Assembly (NCBI RefSeq): GCF_004337705.1
Contig: NZ_SKBU01000001.1
Coordinates: 1-64,000, forward strand
Length of the DNA stretch: 64,000 nucleotides
Direction: 5' to 3'
From: Rubrobacter taiwanensis
GTDB taxonomy: Bacteria; Actinomycetota; Rubrobacteria; Rubrobacterales; Rubrobacteraceae
The notes below the pieces were generated by a model. It was given only the letters and a program-made list of their open reading frames with translations, had not been told where the DNA came from and searched no databases. The translations under genes were made by a program, and so were the position numbers. This document shows, piece by piece, positions 1 through 8,440 of the stretch (its first letter is position 1; every line of letters begins with the position of its first letter).

Positions 1-80
1 CTCCTTCTTTGGTCAGTTACAGAGCAACTAGACCGTATACAGGAGTAGGCTCCTCCTCTTCAACCTCCTCTATGAATAAT

Positions 81-285
81 TCAGGCTATGGCGCTTGACG
101 CGCCCCCGTCCATGCCGGGTAGAACGTGAGAATAGGTATCGAGGGTGGGCGTGACCGAGGCGTGTCCCAGAAGCTCTTGTACGTACTTGGGGTGGACGTT
201 TCTGGCGAGGAGCAGCGTGGCGCGGGTGTGCCGCAGATCGCAGAGCCGGGTGCTTCCGGGCAGCCCGGCGCATTCCGGAGGGGGC
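81..285 (-). pseudogene. C-terminal remnant of a tyrosine (phage-type) integrase
   Basis: Reading the minus strand gives about 65 residues ending in TGA that match the end of the tyrosine recombinase catalytic domain. The box II motif LRHTRATLLL is followed by VQELLGHAS and then TLDTYSHVLPGMD, which supplies the catalytic R-H-x-x-R, the LGH box and the active-site tyrosine (LDTYSH). The N-terminal domain and the first catalytic arginine are absent: upstream of the fragment the same strand carries the intact ABC permease gene in another frame. It is a broken leftover of an integrated element. No start codon or attachment site could be identified. Confidence 0.7.
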
Positions 286-291
286 TTCGGG

Positions 292-1020
292 CTACACCCT
301 CACGGAGAGCAGGCGGGGCCCGAGGCGGTAGATTCCGAGGACCATCAGCGCCACGATGAGGGTGGGGAAGGCGAAGATGGCCGGGGGGCCGTGGCCGATG
401 GCGGCGGCCCCGAACACCTCGCGCAGGGCGTCGTTCATGTATGCGAACGGCACGAAGTCCCGCAGTACGGCCAGGAGTCCCTGCGGGTCCTGATTGCGGA
501 AGAAGCCGGAGAGGTAGATCAGGGGCAGCAGGATCACCACGGCGTAGAGCAGCACGTCGGCCGGGGAGGAGGTGAAGTTCGCGATGAACACCCCGATGCA
601 GTTGGCGGCCATGAGCGTCATGAAGACCGAAAAGAGCGCCGCCAGCGCCCACACCGGCTCCGGGCCGTAGATAAAGAGCACGATCAGGAGCCCCGGCAGG
701 AGCTGAAGGAAGTCCAGCACGGCATTGACCAGCAACAGCTCCAGCACGATCCGGCCCGGCGGTAGGGGGGTGAGTGCCACGCGCGCCAGGATGCCGTCGT
801 TGAGGTCCACCGTCAGGCTCTCTCCGGCCCCGAAGGTCCCGGCCATTACCGCTACTATTCCCACGACCGCCGCGGCGAACTCCGGCGGTATGGGGCTTAG
901 AGCGACCGGAACGATGATCGCCATCGGGTACAGCAGCTTTATGATCAGGGCGAAGCGCTTGTTCAGAAAGAGCGCCACGTCCTTCTTCCAGTAGGCGTCC
1001 GGGCGCTTGAAGCTATTCAT
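292..1020 (-). CDS. ABC-2 type transporter permease
   Basis: A 242-residue protein of mostly hydrophobic segments, about six predicted membrane spans, with the ABC-2 permease layout and the conserved LSGFFRNQDP/PFAYMNDALREVF stretch typical of drug or antibiotic exporters of the DrrB/NodJ kind. It lies directly after the ATPase gene, with the two overlapping by 8 bases (ATGAATAG), so they are translated as a pair. Substrate cannot be read from sequence. The family is clear and the cargo unknown. Confidence 0.85.
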   Translation of the reverse strand: MNSFKRPDAYWKKDVALFLNKRFALIIKLLYPMAIIVPVALSPIPPEFAAAVVGIVAVMAGTFGAGESLTVDLNDGILARVALTPLPPGRIVLELLLVNAVLDFLQLLPGLLIVLFIYGPEPVWALAALFSVFMTLMAANCIGVFIANFTSSPADVLLYAVVILLPLIYLSGFFRNQDPQGLLAVLRDFVPFAYMNDALREVFGAAAIGHGPPAIFAFPTLIVALMVLGIYRLGPRLLSVRV

Positions 1021-1948
1021 CCGTCAGCGCCTCCCCGGTGAGCTTCACGTACACGTCTTCCAGGTTCGGCCGCCGGACGTGCAGGTCCACTATGTCCCCG
1101 CCGCACTCCACGACGGCGTTCACCACCGCCGCAACGATGCCGGGCCGGTCCTCGGTGTGCACCACCAGGTCCCGGCCCTCCGGCACGACCCGCCGCACCC
1201 CGGCGACCTCCGCCAGCGGCCCGTACTCCACCGGATTGCGCAGGGTGGCCTCGATCCGCTTGAGGCCGCGCAGCGACTCTACGAGCTCCTGCGGCCGGCC
1301 CTCGGCGGCGATCCTGCCCCGGTGCAAGAACGCCACCCGGTCGCAGAGCGACTCCATCTCGTCCACCTGGTTGCTCGCGATCAGAACCGCCGCGCCGGCT
1401 GCGGCGAGCTCGCGCACCTTCCGCTGGTAGGCGAGCTGTGAGGTGTAGTCTAGCCCGAGCGAGGGCTCGTCCAGCAGGAGCAGGTCCGGGCCGTGAGCCA
1501 TCGCCTCGATGAGGGCCAGCTTCTTGCTCATTCCATAGGAGTAGGTCTTGGCCCGGTCGTCCCGGTAGTCGTCGAGGTCGAAGTGCTCGAAGAGCTCCGC
1601 GAGGGCGGCCTCGGCCTTCTTCTCCTTCAGTCCGTAGGCGCGGGCGAAGAAGTACGCGTTGGCCCAGCCGGAGAGATCCCCGTAGTGGGTGGGGCGGTCC
1701 ACCATGATGCCGAGCCTGGCCCGGACCCGCCGCCGGTCCTTCAAGGCGTCCATCCCGCAGACGCGGAGGCTGCCGGAGTCCGGCACCATCGCGGTGGTGA
1801 GCACGCGCAGCAGGGTGGACTTGCCGCTCCCGTTCGGCCCCATAAGGCCGAAGATCTCGCCCGCCTCCACCCGCAGGCTGGCGTTCTCCACACCCCGCCC
1901 GCTGCTCCTGTACGTTAGAGTGATGTTCTCCGCTTCGAGTACGGCCAA
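1013..1948 (-). CDS. ABC transporter ATP-binding protein (drug/antibiotic exporter type)
   Basis: Cytoplasmic ATPase partner of the adjacent ABC-2 permease. It shows Walker A GPNGSGKST near residue 37, a YSYGMSKK signature and Walker B LLLLDEPSLGLD, then a C-terminal domain of about 90 residues as found in DrrA/CcmA-type exporters. An ATG lies 33 bases further upstream, at 1981, but a TAAAAT -10-like box sits one base before it and a GGAGAG ribosome site precedes the TTG used here. The TTG also places the first residues just before the family's usual LEAENITLTY start, so it is preferred. The alternative ATG gives 322 residues. Confidence 0.85.
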   Translation of the reverse strand: MAVLEAENITLTYRSSGRGVENASLRVEAGEIFGLMGPNGSGKSTLLRVLTTAMVPDSGSLRVCGMDALKDRRRVRARLGIMVDRPTHYGDLSGWANAYFFARAYGLKEKKAEAALAELFEHFDLDDYRDDRAKTYSYGMSKKLALIEAMAHGPDLLLLDEPSLGLDYTSQLAYQRKVRELAAAGAAVLIASNQVDEMESLCDRVAFLHRGRIAAEGRPQELVESLRGLKRIEATLRNPVEYGPLAEVAGVRRVVPEGRDLVVHTEDRPGIVAAVVNAVVECGGDIVDLHVRRPNLEDVYVKLTGEALTDE

Positions 1949-2030
1949 GCCTCGCTCTCCGGGGTCGGTGACGGTCCGCATAATTTTAGCGGCATCTCAC
2001 GGCCACGGTTGTTAGCGGGCTCACCCCGGC

Positions 2031-3773
2031 CTACTTCCGCCACTCGGGCGAGATGGCGACCTCCACCTCTACCGGGACCCGCCTGAGCAACGTCTCTCCG
2101 GCCCGGAGCATCGAGCGCCGGACGCGCTCGGCCACCTCGCCGGCTATCTCCTCCCGGCACTCGACCACGAACTCGTCGTGGATGGAGTTGACGAGCCTCG
2201 CATCCAGCCCCTCCAGCTCCCGGCGCATGTGGATCATGGCCAGCTTCGCTATGTCCGCCGAACTGCCCTGAATGGGGAAGTTCATCGCCTCCCGGCGCAG
2301 CGCCGAGCGCGCCTTCCGGTCCAGCCCCGAGGTGTCGCCGAACTTCCGCACCCTGCCCGAGAGCGTACGCAGGGTGCGCTGCCTGAGGGCCTTCTCCGCC
2401 GCGCCCTGCAGATAGCGCTGCACCTTCGGGTAGCTGGCGAAGTACTCGTCTATGAGCTCGCGGGCCCGCTCCTCGTCCGTACCGAGCTGCGCCGAGAGGC
2501 TCTGCGCCCCCCGGCCGTAGGCGAGCCCGAAGTTTATGCGCTTGGCCGCCGAACGCTGCTCGCCGGTGACCTCCTCCATCGGGACGCCGAACATGGTCGC
2601 GGCCGTCACCCGGTGCAGGTCCTCCCCCTGCCGGAAGGCCCGCACAAACCCCTCGTCGCCGGAGACCTCGGCCAGGATCCTGAGCTCTATCTGCGAGTAG
2701 TCGGCGATGACGAAGAGGTAACCCTCCCCGGCCACGAAGCAGCTGCGGAACTCGTCCTCGTGCGGTATCTGCTGGATGTTCGGGTGCGAGCAGGCGAGCC
2801 GGCCCGTAGGCACCCGGCACTGGGCGAAGCTGGCGTGGATGCGCCCCGTCCCGGGATGGATGTAGTCCGGGTAGGTCTCCAGATAGGTGCCGAGCTTCTT
2901 CTGCAGCTCCCGGTACTCCAGCAGCAGCTTCGCCGCCGGGTGGTCCACCCGCATCAGCGTCCACTCCCGGGTGTCCGGGAGGTCCAGCCCCAGCGCCCGG
3001 AAAGCCTCGATCACCTGCCCGGGGCTGTTCAGGTTTATGCCCGGCCCCAGCCCCTCCAGCGGCAGCACACCCTCCGGCTGCGGGAGCTGCGCCTCCAGCT
3101 CCCGTGCCACCCGGTCCCGCCGCTCGCGTACCACCCGCTCCAGCTCCCGCCACCTCCGGCGGTCGAGCCGGATGCCGGCCAGCTCCATCTCGGCCAGCGA
3201 GGGAACGGCGGCGAATTCTATCCTGGCCACGTACTCCAGCTTCTCCTCTCTGAGCACCCGCCGGAGCTTCCCGTGCAGCGGCAGCAGGACCGCCGCATCC
3301 CGCGCCGCATACTCCAGCTGCCGCCGGCTGAGATCCCCGGACCAGTCCTCCGCCCGCACCGTCTTGTCCAGCTCCCGGCCCAGATAGCGCCGCACCACCT
3401 CCTCCAGCGAGTGGCTCAGCCCCCGCTCCCCGCCCGCTATGAGCTGCGAGGTCAGCATCGTGTCGAAGATGGGAGAGACGGCGATGCCGCACTCGTGCTT
3501 GAGGAACGAGTACTCGAACTTGCTGTTGTGCGCGACCTTCACCGGCCCGCCCTCCAATACCCCCCGCAGCGGCTCCAGACTCCCCACCCCGAAGAGGTCC
3601 ACCACGAACGTCCCCCCCGGCGTCGCCAGCTGCAGGAGCCGGAGCCGGCCATCCAGCGGGCTCAGAGCCGTCGTCTCCACATCCAGCCCCACGTACTCCG
3701 CCGCGCTAACCCGTGCAGCAGCCTCCCGCAGCTCTCCCTCGTCCGCAATGAGCCGGTACCCGGTCGCCTCCAT
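2031..3773 (-). CDS. Family A DNA polymerase (PolA-like, 3'-5' exonuclease plus polymerase)
   Basis: At 580 residues it is much shorter than full DNA polymerase I (about 850-930) because the N-terminal 5'-3' nuclease is absent. The DnaQ-like proofreading domain has DVETT (Exo I, about residue 31), NSKFEYSFLK (Exo II) and YAARDAAV (Exo III). The polymerase domain has motif A DYSQIELR near 358, motif B with KRINFGLAYG near 413 and motif C HDEF near 534. All catalytic acids are present, so proofreading should be active. A TAGAAT box 7 bases before the ATG suggests a leaderless message. Such short PolA proteins are thought to act in repair or Okazaki gap filling; the role here is inference. Confidence 0.92.
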   Translation of the reverse strand: MEATGYRLIADEGELREAAARVSAAEYVGLDVETTALSPLDGRLRLLQLATPGGTFVVDLFGVGSLEPLRGVLEGGPVKVAHNSKFEYSFLKHECGIAVSPIFDTMLTSQLIAGGERGLSHSLEEVVRRYLGRELDKTVRAEDWSGDLSRRQLEYAARDAAVLLPLHGKLRRVLREEKLEYVARIEFAAVPSLAEMELAGIRLDRRRWRELERVVRERRDRVARELEAQLPQPEGVLPLEGLGPGINLNSPGQVIEAFRALGLDLPDTREWTLMRVDHPAAKLLLEYRELQKKLGTYLETYPDYIHPGTGRIHASFAQCRVPTGRLACSHPNIQQIPHEDEFRSCFVAGEGYLFVIADYSQIELRILAEVSGDEGFVRAFRQGEDLHRVTAATMFGVPMEEVTGEQRSAAKRINFGLAYGRGAQSLSAQLGTDEERARELIDEYFASYPKVQRYLQGAAEKALRQRTLRTLSGRVRKFGDTSGLDRKARSALRREAMNFPIQGSSADIAKLAMIHMRRELEGLDARLVNSIHDEFVVECREEIAGEVAERVRRSMLRAGETLLRRVPVEVEVAISPEWRK

Positions 3774-3780
3774 GCCGGAG

Positions 3781-3786
3781 ATTCTA
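3781..3786 (-). promoter_or_regulatory. -10 box of the PolA-like gene, leaderless spacing
   Basis: TAGAAT on the minus strand ends 7 bases before the ATG, so transcription would begin at or next to the start codon. No good -35 hexamer is visible at 16-18 bases. Confidence 0.4.
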
Positions 3787-3905
3787 CAGTAGAACCCTCC
3801 GGAACCGATGATGTTAAGAAATATTAAAAAGGCAACCGGATCGAAACGGGGGTTTCGCCCTCATCTATGCGGGATTCCGGGGGGTGGGGCGATGGTTTGG
3901 GGCTA

Positions 3906-3934
3906 TTGACGCGGGTCATTATCGCTTCTACCCT
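3906..3934 (+). promoter_or_regulatory. Promoter of the NlpC/P60 gene
   Basis: TTGACG, a spacer of exactly 17 bases and TACCCT resemble a housekeeping sigma promoter. The predicted start of transcription near 3941 gives a leader of about 65 bases to the ATG at 4008 and argues against using an upstream in-frame start. Confidence 0.5.
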
Positions 3935-4007
3935 GCTGCGCTGGTACGAGGAGGGGGGATCCTCGCCGAGTGATCCCTTTGCCGGAAGTGGATGGCTAGA
4001 CGAAAGG

Positions 4008-4469
4008 ATGCTGGTTTTGGCTGCAACCAGAATGCGACCGGTTCTGTTCGCTGCGGCGGCGCTGCTGGTAGCGGCGTTGCTGGCGGCGGCGTTCTCCGCG
4101 CGGGCGGCCGAGGCGCGGTATGTTTCGGGCGAGGCTGTGGTCGCCGAGGCTCAGACGTGGCTGGGGGTTCCGTACGTCTACGGCGGGGCTTCGCGCGCCG
4201 GGGTGGACTGTTCGGGGCTGACGATGAAGGTGTATGAGGCCTTCGGGGTACGGTTGCCGCACAACGCTGCTGCCCAGTTCGGCTACGGCGTGCCCTCTGG
4301 GGGCAAGGCGGGTGACCTGGTCTTCCAGGACTTCGGTTACGGCGGGATCACGCACGTCGGCATCGCCGTGGGCGACGGTCGGCAGATCAACGCTCCGTAT
4401 CCCGGCACCGTGGTGCGCTACGATCCGGTCTACCCGGAGTACACCGTCGGTTACAGGAGCATCTTCTAG
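4008..4469 (+). CDS. NlpC/P60 family cell-wall endopeptidase, secreted
   Basis: A short N-terminal segment with arginines followed by a hydrophobic run (VLFAAAALLVAALLAAAF) and an A-E-A type cleavage area looks like a signal peptide or signal anchor. The rest is a minimal NlpC/P60 domain: the catalytic cysteine in VDCSGL (about residue 68), the histidine in GITHVGI (about 115) and the expected third polar residue further on. It should cut peptide stems in peptidoglycan outside the membrane. The open frame extends upstream to 3867, but the promoter lies inside that extension. ATG 4032 is a second possible start. Confidence 0.85.
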   Translation: MLVLAATRMRPVLFAAAALLVAALLAAAFSARAAEARYVSGEAVVAEAQTWLGVPYVYGGASRAGVDCSGLTMKVYEAFGVRLPHNAAAQFGYGVPSGGKAGDLVFQDFGYGGITHVGIAVGDGRQINAPYPGTVVRYDPVYPEYTVGYRSIF

Positions 4470-4491
4470 AGAGCTCCGCAGCGCGCGACCT

Positions 4492-4524
4492 CCGGAGGCC
4501 GCCGGCTCCTCGGGCGGCCTCCGG
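4492..4524 (+). terminator. GC-rich hairpin after the NlpC/P60 gene
   Basis: A perfect 12-bp stem (CCGGAGGCCGCC with GGCGGCCTCCGG) closes a 9-base loop 22 bases after the stop codon. There is no T run, as is common for hairpin terminators in high-GC actinobacteria. Confidence 0.55.
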
Positions 4525-4585
4525 GGCTTCGTGTGGGGATTAACTCCCGGGGGCGGCGGGTAGGGTAAACTTTAGAGCGAAGAAT

Positions 4586-5701
4586 ATGGGCGGTTCGTTC
4601 AAAATCCTGCGGGTCTTCGGGATCGACGTAAAGATCCACTGGACCTTCTTCCTGCTCTTCGTGTTCTTCGGCGGCTGGGGCTACCTGCAGACCGGGAACG
4701 TGCTGGGCGGGGTTCTGATGACCGCTCTCATTCTGGTGCTCTTCGTCTTCGTGCTGCTGCACGAGTTCGGCCATGCCTTGGTGGCCCTTCGGCAGGGGAT
4801 AGACGTTCCGGACATAACGCTCTTGCCGATCGGGGGGCTGGCGCGTCTGAAGACGCTCCCCGAGCGTCCGTGGGACGAGGTGAAGATAGCCATAGCCGGT
4901 CCGGCCGTGAACTTCGCGCTGGCCGCGCTGCTGTATCTGCCGGCGTATCTGCTGTTTGGGGTTTCGCCGCTCACGCTGCCTGCGCCTGAGTTGCTGGCCG
5001 AGGGGAGGATCCACTCCGCCGGGCTCATCCTCAACTATCTGGGGCTGATGAACATCATATTGGGGGTCTTCAACATGATCCCGGCCTTCCCCATGGACGG
5101 CGGCCGGATACTGCGGGGGCTGCTCGCCACCCGTTTCGGGCCGGTGCGGGCGACCGACATCTCCTCGGCGGTCGGGCAGTTCTTCGCTTTCGCCTTCTTC
5201 GTCTTCGGGCTGCTTTCGGGCAACTTCCTGCTCGCTCTCATCGCGGTCTTCATCTTCTTTGGGGCCATGGGCGAGTCGCAGATCGTGCGCCAGCGGGAGC
5301 TGATGCGTGGCCTGACCGTCGCGGACGTGATGGGCAACAAGCGGCGCACCGAGACGGTGACGCCGTATCACAACTTCGGGCAGGTGCTGGATGCGGTCGT
5401 CCACGGCTACCAGGAGGATTTCCCGGTGGTGGAAGAGGACGGGAGGCTGGTCGGCATGATCACGCGGGACGAGATCTTCAAGGCCGCCCACTCCTCGGAC
5501 CGCTGGTTGAACGTGCGGGATCTGATGCGGACGGACTTCCCGACCATCTCTCCGGAGGCGGATCTCTTCACCGAGGGCTACCAGCTTCTGCAGGAGAACA
5601 ACATCCGGGCCGTGCCGGTGGTAGAGGAGGGCGAGCTGGTCGGGATGCTGACCATAGACGACATCCAGCAGGCGAGCCTGTTGCGGCAGCTTCCGAAGTA
5701 G
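4586..5701 (+). CDS. Site-2 protease (M50) with two C-terminal CBS domains
   Basis: An intramembrane zinc metalloprotease of 371 residues. HEFGH at about residues 59-63 holds two zinc ligands and the catalytic glutamate, and MDGGR near 170 supplies the third ligand. Around them are about six hydrophobic segments. The last 120 residues form a pair of CBS domains (VADVMGNKR and VRDLMRTDF), which in this subfamily (SpoIVFB/Rip3-like) sense adenine nucleotides. It probably cleaves a membrane-anchored regulator; the target is not evident from the neighbours. A TAAACT box lies 14 bases before the ATG, giving a very short leader. Confidence 0.92.
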   Translation: MGGSFKILRVFGIDVKIHWTFFLLFVFFGGWGYLQTGNVLGGVLMTALILVLFVFVLLHEFGHALVALRQGIDVPDITLLPIGGLARLKTLPERPWDEVKIAIAGPAVNFALAALLYLPAYLLFGVSPLTLPAPELLAEGRIHSAGLILNYLGLMNIILGVFNMIPAFPMDGGRILRGLLATRFGPVRATDISSAVGQFFAFAFFVFGLLSGNFLLALIAVFIFFGAMGESQIVRQRELMRGLTVADVMGNKRRTETVTPYHNFGQVLDAVVHGYQEDFPVVEEDGRLVGMITRDEIFKAAHSSDRWLNVRDLMRTDFPTISPEADLFTEGYQLLQENNIRAVPVVEEGELVGMLTIDDIQQASLLRQLPK

Positions 5702-5713
5702 GGGGTGAGGTGT

Positions 5714-6628
5714 ATGAAGCGCGTGGCATCGCTGCTCCCGAGCGCCACGGAGCTGGTGCACTTCGTAGGCGCTACGGGCTCGCTGGTCGGCGTCACGCAC
5801 GAGTGCGACTACCCGCCCGGGGTGAGGAGCCTGCCGCGCCTGACCGCCTCGGCCATAGACCACTCGAAGATGACGAGCGCCGAGATAGACGCCTCCGTCA
5901 GCGGGCACCTCACCGATGCGGACAGCCTCTACACGCTTAACGTGGAGCTGCTCGGGAGGCTGCGGCCGGACCTGATCCTCACCCAGGGGCTGTGCGAGGT
6001 CTGCTCGGTCTCCATGAACGTGGTGCAGCGGGCCATCGGGGAGCTGGACTCCGAGCCGGAGGTGATCTCGCTCGACCCCTACTCGCTAGAAGAGGTGCTC
6101 CAGACGGCGATCACGGTCGGCCGGGCGCTCGGCCGGGAGGATCTTGCGCGCGGGAGGGTGGCGGAGCTGAAGGGGCGGGTGGCGCGGGTCCGGGAGGCCG
6201 CATCCGGAGCAAAGCGGCCGCGCGTGGCCTGTATCGAGTGGCTGGACCCGCCGTTCGCCGCCGGGCACTGGGTGCCGGAGATGGTACAGATGGCCGGCGG
6301 CTCCGAGGTGCTCGGCAAGCCTAATACGGACTCCTTCCGCGTGAGCTGGGAGGACGTGGCGGCTGCGGAACCCGAGGTGATCGTGCTCATGCCCTGCGGC
6401 TTTAACGTGGAGCGCACGCTGCGGGAGGCTCACCTGCTGCGGGAGTTGCCCGGCTGGAGCGACATCCCGGCCGTGAGGGGAGGCCGGGTGTGGGCCGTGG
6501 AGGCCAACTCGTACTTCTCCCGCCCCGCCCCGCGGCTGGTGGAGGGAATCGAGATCCTGGCCTCAATAATACATCCTGAGCTCTTCCCCGGACCCCCGAG
6601 CGAAGAGGTCGCCGTCCGGGTCGCCTGA
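5714..6628 (+). CDS. BtuF-like cobalamin-binding protein without signal peptide
   Basis: A 304-residue protein with the two-lobed periplasmic-binding-protein fold of BtuF/FhuD (start RVASLLPSATEL, then DLILTQGLCEVCSVS, VACIEWLDPPF and GHWVPEMVQMAGG). It begins directly at the first beta strand, so there is no signal peptide or lipobox, and no btuCD permease or ATPase lies nearby. Members of this cytosolic subgroup are annotated as cobalamin-binding proteins, but their ligand is poorly established. The ATG is preceded by GGGGGTGAGG; a GTG three codons earlier overlaps that ribosome site. It starts 12 bases after the protease gene and may be cotranscribed. Confidence 0.8.
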   Translation: MKRVASLLPSATELVHFVGATGSLVGVTHECDYPPGVRSLPRLTASAIDHSKMTSAEIDASVSGHLTDADSLYTLNVELLGRLRPDLILTQGLCEVCSVSMNVVQRAIGELDSEPEVISLDPYSLEEVLQTAITVGRALGREDLARGRVAELKGRVARVREAASGAKRPRVACIEWLDPPFAAGHWVPEMVQMAGGSEVLGKPNTDSFRVSWEDVAAAEPEVIVLMPCGFNVERTLREAHLLRELPGWSDIPAVRGGRVWAVEANSYFSRPAPRLVEGIEILASIIHPELFPGPPSEEVAVRVA

Positions 6629-6634
6629 TACTCT

Positions 6635-6664
6635 CTGAAACTTCCGCGCCCGCGGTGGTATATT
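6635..6664 (+). promoter_or_regulatory. Promoter of the HD-domain gene
   Basis: CTGAAA, an 18-base spacer and TATATT lie just before the gene. The -10 box ends 10 bases before the ATG, so the message would have a leader of only a few bases. Confidence 0.4.
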
Positions 6665-6674
6665 GGTCCGGCCC

Positions 6675-7271
6675 ATGGTGGTATCGGACATCGAATCGCT
6701 CGTCGCCCGGGCCGGGACCGATCCCGTCTGGGGCTACGCCCACTGCCTGCGCGTGCACGAGATGGCGCGCACGCTGGCACGTCTGGAGCGGCTCTCCTAC
6801 GACGAGGAGATCCTGCGCCTCGCCTGCCTGCTGCACGACATCGGGCTCTACAAAGCGTACAACATGAAGGAGGGGGCCGATCACGTGGTCCGCTCCGGGC
6901 GTGTGGCGGAGCGGCTGCTCAAAGAGAGGAACTTCCCGCCGCGCGCCACCCGCACCGTGCTCGACGCGATAAAGCACCACCCGCCGGACGCCGGGGTGGG
7001 TCGTTCGGTGGAGTCGGTGCTGCTGAAGGACGCCGTCGGGCTGGACTATCTGGGCGCGGTGGGCGTCTCGCGCGTCATGGCCATGGTCGGCTCCGAGGCG
7101 GAGGTGCCGGACCTGCCGGCGGCCGTCCGGCACATCAGGGCGCTGGGCACCCGCATACCGCCGCTGCTGAGGCTCGGCAGCAGCCGGAGGATTGCCCGGG
7201 AGCGCGTGGCGGAGGCGGAGAGCTTCCTGCAGGCCCTCGGCCGCGAGACCGCCGGGCTGCAGCTGCTCTAG
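6675..7271 (+). CDS. HD-domain phosphohydrolase
   Basis: A 198-residue soluble protein with the metal-binding HD pattern: histidine in WGYAHCLRVHEMA, the doublet in LLHDIGLY and later histidines in AIKHHPPD. This resembles the small YedJ/YfbR-like hydrolases that act on nucleotides or other phosphate esters. Substrate unknown. A TTG 12 bases upstream is possible, but the ATG fits the promoter spacing better. The next gene is convergent, with 4 bases between stops. Confidence 0.8.
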   Translation: MVVSDIESLVARAGTDPVWGYAHCLRVHEMARTLARLERLSYDEEILRLACLLHDIGLYKAYNMKEGADHVVRSGRVAERLLKERNFPPRATRTVLDAIKHHPPDAGVGRSVESVLLKDAVGLDYLGAVGVSRVMAMVGSEAEVPDLPAAVRHIRALGTRIPPLLRLGSSRRIARERVAEAESFLQALGRETAGLQLL

Positions 7272-7275
7272 CGTC

Positions 7276-7509
7276 TCAGCCGGAGAAGTACCCCCAGAGC
7301 AGCAGCGCGCCGAGGATCGTGGAGATCCCGCCGCCGATCAGCATCCGGATGCCGGCGATGGCGTGCACGCCGCGCTCCGGGATCGGGCCGATGCCGCCTT
7401 CCTGACCCTTGCCGCCGCGCAGGAGGGCGTAGAGCCCGTATCCCAGTCCCAGCAGGCCGATGAAGATCAGCAACGCTCCCAGCGCCAGATTTACCGGCAC
7501 GAGGTCCAT
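7276..7509 (-). CDS. Small two-span membrane protein, unknown function
   Basis: Seventy-seven residues with two long hydrophobic stretches (LALGALLIFIGLLGLGYGLY and IRMLIGGGISTILGALLLWGYF) joined by a glycine-rich loop. The family is not recognised. Its upstream region is shared with the divergent thioesterase gene. Confidence 0.6.
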   Translation of the reverse strand: MDLVPVNLALGALLIFIGLLGLGYGLYALLRGGKGQEGGIGPIPERGVHAIAGIRMLIGGGISTILGALLLWGYFSG

Positions 7510-7552
7510 ATACGGGTTCTTGCCCGCGGGCGCGCCGGGCTAATCGTCCGGG

Positions 7553-7558
7553 TAAGAT
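7553..7558 (+). promoter_or_regulatory. -10 box of the thioesterase gene, leaderless spacing
   Basis: TAAGAT ends 7 bases before the ATG, which places the transcription start at the start codon. No ribosome binding site is visible before the gene, which agrees with leaderless translation. Confidence 0.4.
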
Positions 7559-7565
7559 ACGTTCC

Positions 7566-8069
7566 ATGATCGAGAAGGGATCGTACAGAGAGGATTCCGG
7601 TGTCGCGGCCGAGCTCGAGGTCCGCTACCGGGACCTGGACGCGATGGGGCACGTGAATAACGCCACGTACCTCACCTACTTCGAGCAGGCCCGCTTCGCC
7701 TACCTTGGGGCTCTGGCGGAGAGCCTGAGCCTCAAGGCCGGACCCGCAGACCCGTCCGACCCGCGCCGGATAGCCTTCGGCCCTTTCGAGGGTGCAGAGT
7801 TCGTGGTCGCGGAGGCCCGGGTCCGCTACCGGGCGCCGGCACATCTCGGGGAGCGGCTGCGCTGCGCCGTGAAAGTCGCCGGCGTCTCGCGCAAGACCTT
7901 CGTGTTCGAGTACCGCCTGCGGAACGGAGCGGGACAGCTCGTTGCCGAGGGCTCGACCGTCCAGGTCTTCTTCGACCCCGCCACCGGCCGCAGCCGGCCG
8001 CGGCCGGACTGGTTCGTTAAGGCCGTGGCCCGGCTGGAGGGCCGGCCGGAGGAGGAGCTGGTGCGCTAG
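7566..8069 (+). CDS. Hotdog-fold acyl-CoA thioesterase (4HBT type)
   Basis: A 167-residue hotdog protein. The segment YRDLDAMGHVNNATYLTYFEQAR is the classical 4-hydroxybenzoyl-CoA thioesterase/YbgC signature containing the catalytic aspartate. The remainder, with VRYRAPAHLGERL and RKTFVFEYRL, follows the family to its end. It likely hydrolyses acyl-CoA in the cytoplasm; chain specificity is not readable. The 3' end overlaps the convergent membrane gene by 4 bases. Confidence 0.88.
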   Translation: MIEKGSYREDSGVAAELEVRYRDLDAMGHVNNATYLTYFEQARFAYLGALAESLSLKAGPADPSDPRRIAFGPFEGAEFVVAEARVRYRAPAHLGERLRCAVKVAGVSRKTFVFEYRLRNGAGQLVAEGSTVQVFFDPATGRSRPRPDWFVKAVARLEGRPEEELVR

Positions 8070-8407
8070 CCGCTCTTGTCCGGGTGCTTTCTGAGGCGCT
8101 CGACGCGGCGCTTCTCGGCATCCAGCGCGTAGGAGAGGCGCTTGTTCTCGTTCTTCAGCCGCCGCGCCTCGTTGCGCCACTGGTCTGCAATCTGGTGCAC
8201 CAGGGCGAAGGTGAAGAGGGCGAAGGCGAGCAGGGCGGCGGTGTGCGTGAGGAAGAGGCCGCTCCAGAACCCCAGCACGCCCGCCACCAGCAGCACCGGG
8301 AAGACGTACTCGTCCGGTATCCCGGCGCGGAAGAGTGCGCGCCCGCCGTAATCCCCGGCCAGCAGCGCGGCCCCGGCGCCGGCGATGTAGATCAGAGCCT
8401 CCGCCAC
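8066..8407 (-). CDS. Membrane protein with C-terminal coiled coil, unknown
   Basis: A 113-residue protein with three hydrophobic segments in the first 75 residues followed by a charged heptad-like helix (RNEARRLKNENKRLSYALDAEKRR). No family recognised. The GTG start is preceded at 7 bases by TATCTT (8415-8420 on the plus strand), another leaderless-type arrangement, although an AGAGG could also serve as a weak ribosome site. Short membrane-plus-coiled-coil proteins of this kind are often scaffolds, but that is only a guess here. Confidence 0.6.
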   Translation of the reverse strand: MAEALIYIAGAGAALLAGDYGGRALFRAGIPDEYVFPVLLVAGVLGFWSGLFLTHTAALLAFALFTFALVHQIADQWRNEARRLKNENKRLSYALDAEKRRVERLRKHPDKSG

Positions 8408-8440
8408 AACCTCTAAGATACCACGGAGATGCGGCGCCGC

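Noticed and set aside
2178-3827. Long plus-strand open frame across the PolA-like gene
   Set aside because: It is antisense to a protein with all family A polymerase motifs; its composition (arginine, proline, leucine repeats) is what GC-rich antisense frames give.
3867-4007. N-terminal extension of the NlpC/P60 protein
   Set aside because: A TTGACG-17-TACCCT promoter lies inside it and the signal-peptide-like segment starts only after residue 48 of the long frame.
3800-4007. c-di-AMP or c-di-GMP riboswitch before the NlpC/P60 gene
   Set aside because: Such switches occur before cell-wall hydrolases in actinobacteria, but the conserved core words are not found here.
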